Below, piece after piece: positions 56,050-64,000 of a stretch of DNA of 64,000 nucleotides; the first letter of the stretch is position 1, and each line of letters starts with the position of its first letter. The stretch is from Thiobacillus sp. GTDB taxonomy: Bacteria; Pseudomonadota; Gammaproteobacteria; Burkholderiales; Thiobacillaceae. Below the pieces are notes generated by a model, which saw only the letters and a program-made list of their open reading frames with translations, searched no databases and had not been told where the DNA came from. The DNA is taken from the NCBI GenBank assembly GCA_021166845.1, contig JAJPEP010000067.1, positions 1 to 64,000 of the forward strand. The letters run 5' to 3'. A program made the translations under genes and the position numbers.

Positions 56050-56878
56050 CCTGTTGCTCCTCCACTGCATTCCAGATGACCAGCGCGTCGCGCATGGCCG
56101 CTACATTGTGTACCCGGACCAGCCGCGCGCCGCGCGCCACGGCAGCCAGATGCGCCGCCACCCCGGCGAATTCGCGCGCCCCGACATCGCGTCCGGTCAG
56201 CGTGCCCAGCATGGACTTGCGCGACAGGCCGGCAAGCACCGGCACGCCCAGTTCAGCCAGGCGATTCAAATGCCTGAGCAAAGCCAGATTGTGTTCCAGC
56301 GTCTTGCCGAAGCCGAAGCCCGGGTCGATCACCAGCCGCTCGCGGCCGATTCCTGCCGCCTCGCAGGCAGCAACGCGCTCCTGCAGGAAGCCTTTCACCT
56401 CTTCCACCACATCGGTATAGCAGGGCGCCTGCTGCATCCGCTGCGGCTCGCCCTGCATATGCATCAGGCACACCGCCGCAGCGGACGCCGTCACAGCCTC
56501 CAGCGCACCGGGTGCGCGCAGGGCCATCACATCGTTCACCATGGCCGCGCCGGCGCCGAGCGCCGCCCGCATCACCTCGGGCTTCATCGTGTCGATCGAC
56601 ACCGCGCAGCCGCGGCCGGCAAGCGCCTCGATTACCGGCAGCACGCGGCGGATTTCCTCGTCGACGGCCACGGCCGCCGCGCCGGGGCGTGTGGATTCTC
56701 CTCCGACGTCGAGGATGTCGGCGCCCTCTTCCAGCAACTTCAGCGCATGCCGGATCGCCGCACGGGAATCGTCCAGACGGCCCCCATCCGAAAACGAATC
56801 GGGCGTGACGTTGACGATGCCCATGACGAGGGGCCTTGCCAGGGAGAAGCGGTGCGAACCGACGTGGAGACAGGACAT
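56039..56878 (-). CDS. folP: Dihydropteroate synthase
   Basis: FolP condenses p-aminobenzoate with dihydropterin pyrophosphate in folate synthesis, 279 residues from the chosen start. Signatures are [16 protein letters not shown] and [11 protein letters not shown]; the pterin site includes [16 protein letters not shown]. The track ATG at 56905 lies within the ftsH terminator stem, while the ATG at 56878 ([11 protein letters not shown]) sits just after its T-run. The later start is preferred, though it lacks a good Shine-Dalgarno sequence. It overlaps glmM, as is usual for folP-glmM. Confidence 0.93.
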   Translation of the reverse strand: MSCLHVGSHRFSLARPLVMGIVNVTPDSFSDGGRLDDSRAAIRHALKLLEEGADILDVGGESTRPGAAAVAVDEEIRRVLPVIEALAGRGCAVSIDTMKPEVMRAALGAGAAMVNDVMALRAPGALEAVTASAAAVCLMHMQGEPQRMQQAPCYTDVVEEVKGFLQERVAACEAAGIGRERLVIDPGFGFGKTLEHNLALLRHLNRLAELGVPVLAGLSRKSMLGTLTGRDVGAREFAGVAAHLAAVARGARLVRVHNVAAMRDALVIWNAVEEQQDGT

Positions 56879-56902
56879 AAAAAAGAGGAGCCTAAGCCCC
56901 TC
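56879..56902 (-). terminator. Intrinsic terminator between ftsH and folP
   Basis: On the minus strand GAGGGGC-TTAG-GCTCCTC forms a 7-bp stem (one G-T pair) with a 4-base loop, followed at once by TTTTTT. It is 29 bp after the ftsH stop and directly in front of the preferred folP ATG, so it may act as a partial terminator that sets the folP-glmM level. Confidence 0.75.
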
Positions 56903-56931
56903 CATTGTAGTGCGTTAACCCGAATCCCCGT

Positions 56932-58821
56932 TCAGGCTTCCTGCACGGGCTGCGTGGTCGGTGCCGGCGCGCTCGGCTTGTCGCCGCCCGCAGGCGGCGG
57001 GGTGGTGGCGAGGGGCTTGGGCGGACGCACCGGACGCCCTGCCATGATGTCGCCGATCTGATCGGCATCAATGGTTTCGTATTCCAGCAGGGCCGCTGTC
57101 ATCGCCTCGACCTTGTCGCGGTTGTCGGTGAGGATTTTCTTCGCCACGGCGTATTGCTCGTCCAGGATGCGGCGAATTTCGGCGTCGATCTTCTGCATGG
57201 TGGCTTCGCTCATGTTCTTGTGCGTGGTCACCGAACGCCCCAGGAACACCTCGCCCTCGTTTTCGCCGTAGACCCTGGGGCCCAGGGCTTCGGACATGCC
57301 GTAGCGCGTCACCATGTCGCGCGCGATGCTGGTGGCGCGCTCGAAATCGTTCGATGCGCCCGTCGAGATACTGCCGACAAAAATCTCCTCGGCCACCCGG
57401 CCGCCGAACAGCATGCTGATCTGTTCCAGCATTTGATCCTTGTACAGGCTGAAACGGTCCATTTCCGGCAGCGACATGGTCACGCCCAAGGCGCGGCCGC
57501 GCGGAATGACGGTCACCTTGTGCACCGGGTCGCAGCCCGGCAGGGACATGCCGACCACCGCATGGCCCGACTCGTGGTAAGCGGTTTTCTTCTTGTCCTC
57601 GGGCGTGATCACCATGGACTTGCGCTCGGCGCCCATCAGGATCTTGTCCTTGGCCTTCTCGAAATCGTCCATGTCGACCAGGCGCTTGTTGCCGCGGGCG
57701 GCGAACAGGGCGGCTTCGTTGATCAGGTTCGCAAGATCGGCGCCGGACATGCCGGGCGTGCCGCGCGCCAGAATATCGGCGCGCACGTCGGGGGCGACCG
57801 GAACCTTGCGCATGTGCACCAGCAGGATCTGCTCGCGGCCGCGGATATCGGGCAGGCCCACCACCACCTGGCGGTCGAAACGGCCCGGACGCAGCAACGC
57901 CGGGTCGAGCACGTCGGGACGGTTGGTCGCGGCGATGACGATGACGCCGGCAGTCGCCTCGAAGCCGTCCATTTCCACCAGCAGCTGGTTCAGGGTCTGC
58001 TCGCGCTCGTCGTTGCCGCCGCCCAGGCCCGCGCCACGCTGGCGGCCGACGGCGTCAAGCTCGTCGATGAAGATGATGCAGGGCGAACTCTTCTTCGCCT
58101 GCTCGAACATGTCGCGCACACGTGCGGCGCCGACGCCGACGAACATTTCGACGAAATCCGAGCCCGAAATGCTGAAGAACGGAACCTTGGCTTCGCCCGC
58201 GATCGAGCGCGCCAGCAGGGTTTTACCCGTGCCCGGCGGGCCCACCATCAGCACGCCGCGCGGGATATGGCCGCCCAGTTTCTGGAATCGGGTCGGGTCT
58301 TTCAGGAAATCCACCAGTTCGGCCACGTCTTCCTTGGCCTCGTCGCAACCCGCCACGTCGGCAAAGGTCACCGGGTTGGTATTCTCGTCAAGCAAGCGAG
58401 CCCGGCTCTTGCCGAACGAGAACGCGCCCCCCTTCCCGCCCCCCTGCATCTGGCGCCTGAAGAAGATCCAGACGCCGAGCAGCAGCAGCATGGGGAACCA
58501 CGAAATCAGCATGCTCACCAGGAACGACGGCTGCTCTTCCGGCTTGGCCTCGACCGACACGTTGTTCTTCAACAGGTCGGACACCATCCACGGATCGCTC
58601 GGCGCGTAGCTGGTGAAGCGCTGGCCGTCGCTGCGCTCGCCCTTCAGCACGTTGCCCTCGATCACCACCTTGGTGATCTGCTGCTGGCGCACCTCCTCGA
58701 TGAACTGCGAGTACGGCATCTGCGTCTGCGTGGTGCGCTGCGCGCCGAACTGGTTGAAGACCGTCATCAGGACGACGGCGATGATCAGCCAGACAGCGAT
58801 GTTTTTGGACAAATTATTCAC
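56932..58821 (-). CDS. ftsH: ATP-dependent zinc metalloprotease FtsH
   Basis: FtsH degrades membrane and regulatory proteins at the inner membrane, 629 residues. Two N-terminal helices ([15 protein letters not shown] and [22 protein letters not shown]) flank a periplasmic domain. AAA+ motifs are Walker [12 protein letters not shown] near residue 194, Walker [13 protein letters not shown] and the SRH region [19 protein letters not shown]. The zinc site is HESGHAVVG near 414. The track starts at an upstream GTG; AAGGAG spaced 5 bp before the GTG at 58821 gives the usual N-terminus ([11 protein letters not shown]). It lies downstream of rlmE, as in many proteobacteria. Confidence 0.96.
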   Translation of the reverse strand: MNNLSKNIAVWLIIAVVLMTVFNQFGAQRTTQTQMPYSQFIEEVRQQQITKVVIEGNVLKGERSDGQRFTSYAPSDPWMVSDLLKNNVSVEAKPEEQPSFLVSMLISWFPMLLLLGVWIFFRRQMQGGGKGGAFSFGKSRARLLDENTNPVTFADVAGCDEAKEDVAELVDFLKDPTRFQKLGGHIPRGVLMVGPPGTGKTLLARSIAGEAKVPFFSISGSDFVEMFVGVGAARVRDMFEQAKKSSPCIIFIDELDAVGRQRGAGLGGGNDEREQTLNQLLVEMDGFEATAGVIVIAATNRPDVLDPALLRPGRFDRQVVVGLPDIRGREQILLVHMRKVPVAPDVRADILARGTPGMSGADLANLINEAALFAARGNKRLVDMDDFEKAKDKILMGAERKSMVITPEDKKKTAYHESGHAVVGMSLPGCDPVHKVTVIPRGRALGVTMSLPEMDRFSLYKDQMLEQISMLFGGRVAEEIFVGSISTGASNDFERATSIARDMVTRYGMSEALGPRVYGENEGEVFLGRSVTTHKNMSEATMQKIDAEIRRILDEQYAVAKKILTDNRDKVEAMTAALLEYETIDADQIGDIMAGRPVRPPKPLATTPPPAGGDKPSAPAPTTQPVQEA

Positions 58822-58836
58822 ACTTACTCCTTGGTG

Positions 58837-58882
58837 CAGCACATTTAACTCAAGCGCAGCACGTTTAAACCCAGCACAGCAC
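58837..58882 (-). repeat. 20-bp-period repeat in the rlmE-ftsH gap
   Basis: CAGCAC recurs at 58837, 58857 and 58877, exactly 20 bp apart, with related flanks (CAGCACATTTAACTCAAG and CAGCACGTTTAAACCCAG). The repeats fill most of the gap and lie just upstream of the ftsH ribosome binding site, so they may affect ftsH initiation. Confidence 0.55.
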
Positions 58883-58895
58883 GCCTGGATTCATT

Positions 58896-59579
58896 CTAGT
58901 CCGACTCTTGCCGGCTTGTCACGGCAGTTTCATCTGCCGCAACCCTTGCCGCAACGGGTCGGCGCCCCAGCAGATAAACCTCTGCACTGCGATCGCGCGA
59001 GGCCTCGGGCTTGCGGATCAGCACCTGTTCGAATGCCTGCCGCATCCGCGCCCGAAAATCCTCGAAGCCGACGCCTTGAAACACTTTGACGAGAAAAACG
59101 CCGTCAGGTTTCAACCAGTTCACGGAAAAATCGAGCGCCAACTCGCACAACTCATACTGTCGTGCCTGATCGGACAGCATCACCCCACTAATATTGGGCG
59201 CCATATCGCTTAAAACAAGGTCAACCCGCCCGGACCGCAACTTTTCTTCCAGCCAGGCCAGGGCCGCCGGCTCGGTGAAGTCGCCTTCCAGGCTGTCGAC
59301 GCCGGGGATGGGCGCCATCGGCAGCAGGTCGATCGCCAGCACCCTGCCCTGCTGTTTCATCTTCTGCACCGCCACCTGGCACCAGCTGCCGGGCGCCGCC
59401 CCCAGATCCACCACCGTCATGCCGGGACGCAACAGATGGTCGCGCTTATCGATTTCCAGCAATTTATACGCGGCGCGCGAACGGTAGCCGTCCTGCTGCG
59501 CCTTTTTGACGTAGGGATCGGTCACATGCTCGTGCATCCAGGCACTGCCCGATTTGGTTCGCTTCGGTTTCTGCGCCAT
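58896..59579 (-). CDS. rlmE: 23S rRNA 2'-O-ribose methyltransferase RlmE (FtsJ/RrmJ)
   Basis: RlmE methylates the ribose of U2552 in 23S rRNA during late 50S assembly, 227 residues. The N-terminal basic part (SAWMHEHVTDPYVKKAQQDGYRSRAAYKL) contains the first catalytic lysine. The SAM-binding motif is VVDLGAAPGSWCQV, followed by VDLVLSDMAPNISG and FLVKVFQGVGFEDF, which provide the K-D-K-E tetrad. The C-terminal tail after VYLLGRRP is longer than in E. coli. It precedes ftsH and is divergent from yhbY over 44 bp. Confidence 0.95.
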   Translation of the reverse strand: MAQKPKRTKSGSAWMHEHVTDPYVKKAQQDGYRSRAAYKLLEIDKRDHLLRPGMTVVDLGAAPGSWCQVAVQKMKQQGRVLAIDLLPMAPIPGVDSLEGDFTEPAALAWLEEKLRSGRVDLVLSDMAPNISGVMLSDQARQYELCELALDFSVNWLKPDGVFLVKVFQGVGFEDFRARMRQAFEQVLIRKPEASRDRSAEVYLLGRRPVAARVAADETAVTSRQESD

Positions 59580-59623
59580 GTCGTCTATCGGCTACAATCC
59601 GCGCTCGAATTTAAGGAACAAGC

Positions 59624-59920
59624 ATGAAACCACTCACGCCCGCACAACGGCAATTCCTGAAGGGGCTGGCACACACGCGCCAGCCGGTGGTCATGATCGG
59701 AAACCAGGGTTTGACGGCTGCCGTTTTGAAGGAGATCGACCAGGCGCTGAGCGCACACGAGCTGATCAAGATCAAGGCCGCCAGCAACGAACCCGATACG
59801 CGCCGCGCCTGGCTGGAGGAAATCTGCACCGCCACCGGCGCGGCGCCGGTGCAGCAAATCGGCAAGGTACTGGTGATTTATCGCGCCGCCGCCAAACCGG
59901 TCATCGCACTGCCGGGCTGA
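59624..59920 (+). CDS. yhbY: Ribosome assembly RNA-binding protein YhbY
   Basis: This 98-residue single CRS1/YhbY (CRM) domain protein is associated with 50S subunit precursors. Signatures are KPLTPAQRQFLKGLAHTRQPV, the GxxG-type loop MIGNQGLT and the family segment ALSAHELIKIKA. TTAAGGAACAAGC precedes the ATG. It is divergent from rlmE, another 50S maturation gene, a common arrangement. It is the only + strand gene in this part of the window. Confidence 0.94.
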   Translation: MKPLTPAQRQFLKGLAHTRQPVVMIGNQGLTAAVLKEIDQALSAHELIKIKAASNEPDTRRAWLEEICTATGAAPVQQIGKVLVIYRAAAKPVIALPG

Positions 59921-59937
59921 TTGCCGCCTGGCGGGGC

Positions 59938-60396
59938 TTATCGCGCCAGCCCCGAACGCCACACCAGCAGCAAGCCCAGCGCGCTCTGGAGCAGGTAGAG
60001 AATGCTGGATATGCCGTGCCAGCGCGCAAAGCGGTCGGCAAACACGCTTTGCATCACGGCATGCGGCATGGCCTGGTCCTTCAGGCCCTGCATGATGGGC
60101 TGGATGCCGAACAGGCCGATCAGGACCAGCGCCAGCATCACCGCCACCGTCCAGAAAAACAGCGTTTTCAGCGCACCGCCGCCGTCGCGCGCGATGCGAT
60201 AAACCAGCAGATAGGCCGCGGCAGCGATGCCGATCCACGCCATCACCTCGAACAGCTTGCCGGCCAGCATCCCGGCCAGTTGCTTGTCGCCCATACTGGC
60301 AAACAGCACCGGCGCGGCGACATATCCGATCGCCCATACACCGCCGATCCACAACACCAGCATCATCCCGGCGAGGCCGTCCCAGAAACGCCGCAT
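59938..60396 (-). CDS. DUF4149-family membrane protein
   Basis: This 152-residue inner-membrane protein has four hydrophobic helices (GMMLVLWIGGVWAIGYVAAPVLF, VMAWIGIAAAAYLLVY, FFWTVAVMLALVLIGLFG and ILYLLQSALGLLLVW). The motif RFARWHGISSILYL between the last two is typical of DUF4149. The family has no established function but often follows greA in Betaproteobacteria, as here with a one-base overlap. Confidence 0.85.
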   Translation of the reverse strand: MRRFWDGLAGMMLVLWIGGVWAIGYVAAPVLFASMGDKQLAGMLAGKLFEVMAWIGIAAAAYLLVYRIARDGGGALKTLFFWTVAVMLALVLIGLFGIQPIMQGLKDQAMPHAVMQSVFADRFARWHGISSILYLLQSALGLLLVWRSGLAR

Positions 60397-60872
60397 TATT
60401 TGTATTGGACGTCCAGCACTTCGTAGTGGCGCACGCCGCCCGGTGCCTGCACCGCGGCGCTATCGCCGGCATATTTGCCGATCAGCGCGCGTGCGATCGG
60501 CGACGACACGGAAATCATGCCCTGCTTGATGTCGGCCTCGTCGTCGCCGACGATCTGATAGGTGACGGTATCGCCCGACCCGGCGTCTTCCAGTTCAACC
60601 GTTGCGCCAAAAACAATGCGGCCATCCGCGTCCAGCGTCTTGGGATCAATGATCTGGGCGTTGGAAAGCTTGCCCTCAAGGTCGGCGATGCGGCCTTCGA
60701 TGAAACCCTGTTTTTCCTTGGCGGCATCGTATTCGGCGTTTTCCGACAGGTCGCCCTGCGCGCGCGCCTCGGCAATCGCCTGGATCACGGCAGGACGCTC
60801 CACGCTTTTCAGATGCTGCAACTCGGCACGCATCTTTTCTGCGCCCACGACAGTGATGGGGAATTTGTTCAC
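60396..60872 (-). CDS. greA: Transcription elongation factor GreA
   Basis: GreA rescues backtracked RNA polymerase by stimulating transcript cleavage, 158 residues. The N-terminal coiled-coil with the acidic tip is visible ([20 protein letters not shown]), followed by the FKBP-like C-terminal domain ([20 protein letters not shown]). The track start at 60944 overlaps the carB end; the GTG at 60872 ([14 protein letters not shown]) with AAAGG upstream gives the standard N-terminus. It lies 16 bp after carB in the usual carB-greA order. Confidence 0.95.
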   Translation of the reverse strand: MNKFPITVVGAEKMRAELQHLKSVERPAVIQAIAEARAQGDLSENAEYDAAKEKQGFIEGRIADLEGKLSNAQIIDPKTLDADGRIVFGATVELEDAGSGDTVTYQIVGDDEADIKQGMISVSSPIARALIGKYAGDSAAVQAPGGVRHYEVLDVQYK

Positions 60873-60888
60873 AAGCTTGCCTTTCTGG

Positions 60889-64000
<3,112 letters not shown>

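Overview
The window comes from the chromosome of a GC-rich betaproteobacterium. The housekeeping gene order (carB-greA, yhbY, rlmE-ftsH-folP-glmM, pst, tpiA-secG-tRNA-Leu-nuoA-N-DUF2818) and a respiratory nitrate-reductase locus suggest a facultatively denitrifying member of the Nitrosomonadales (Thiobacillaceae or Sulfuricellaceae-like). The taxon is an inference from gene order and protein similarity, not a search result.

Region 1 (1-17.16 kb, + strand except one gene) is the integrase-side end of an integrative and conjugative element (ICE). It holds a sigma-54 activator cut by the window edge, an isochorismatase-family hydrolase divergent from a GlxA-type regulator, and a Tn4371-type mating-pair module: traG, a CopG-like gene, trbB, C, D, E, J, a TrbK/EexN-like lipoprotein, trbL, F, G, I and a DUF2274 gene. 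Most genes are joined by ATGA overlaps. A recombination cassette follows: an Xis-like protein, a promoter overlapping a perfect 19-bp palindrome, an HTH regulator and a tyrosine integrase. No relaxase, TraF, replication or partition genes are present, so the element continues left of base 1.

Region 2 (17.19-20.05 kb) is mutS, whose start codon lies 32 bp after the integrase stop with no visible Shine-Dalgarno sequence, plus a small AF1514-like gene. The ICE therefore sits directly against a mismatch-repair gene.

Region 3 (20.2-34.0 kb, + strand) is a full nitrate-respiration locus: NarX-NarL, two NarK-type transporters, narGHJI, then after a GC-rich hairpin a membrane-anchored monohaem cytochrome c and an exported protein with two PilJ/NarX-like motifs and an RR-containing signal peptide.

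Region 4 (34.2-49.4 kb, - strand) is the 14-gene complex I operon nuoA-N with a sigma-70 promoter, followed by DUF2818 and S4-domain genes. A repeat family (CCTGACCCCTGAATCC) lies between nuoI and nuoJ and inside the 3' end of nuoJ. A 21-codon ORF is coupled to nuoB.

Region 5 (49.4-64.0 kb, mostly - strand) is conserved chromosome: tRNA-Leu(GAG), secG, tpiA, pstSCAB behind a clear Pho box, glmM, folP, ftsH, rlmE, yhbY (+), a DUF4149 gene, greA and the 5'-truncated carB. I found no gene-free stretch longer than 300 bases, no CRISPR array and no insertion sequence.
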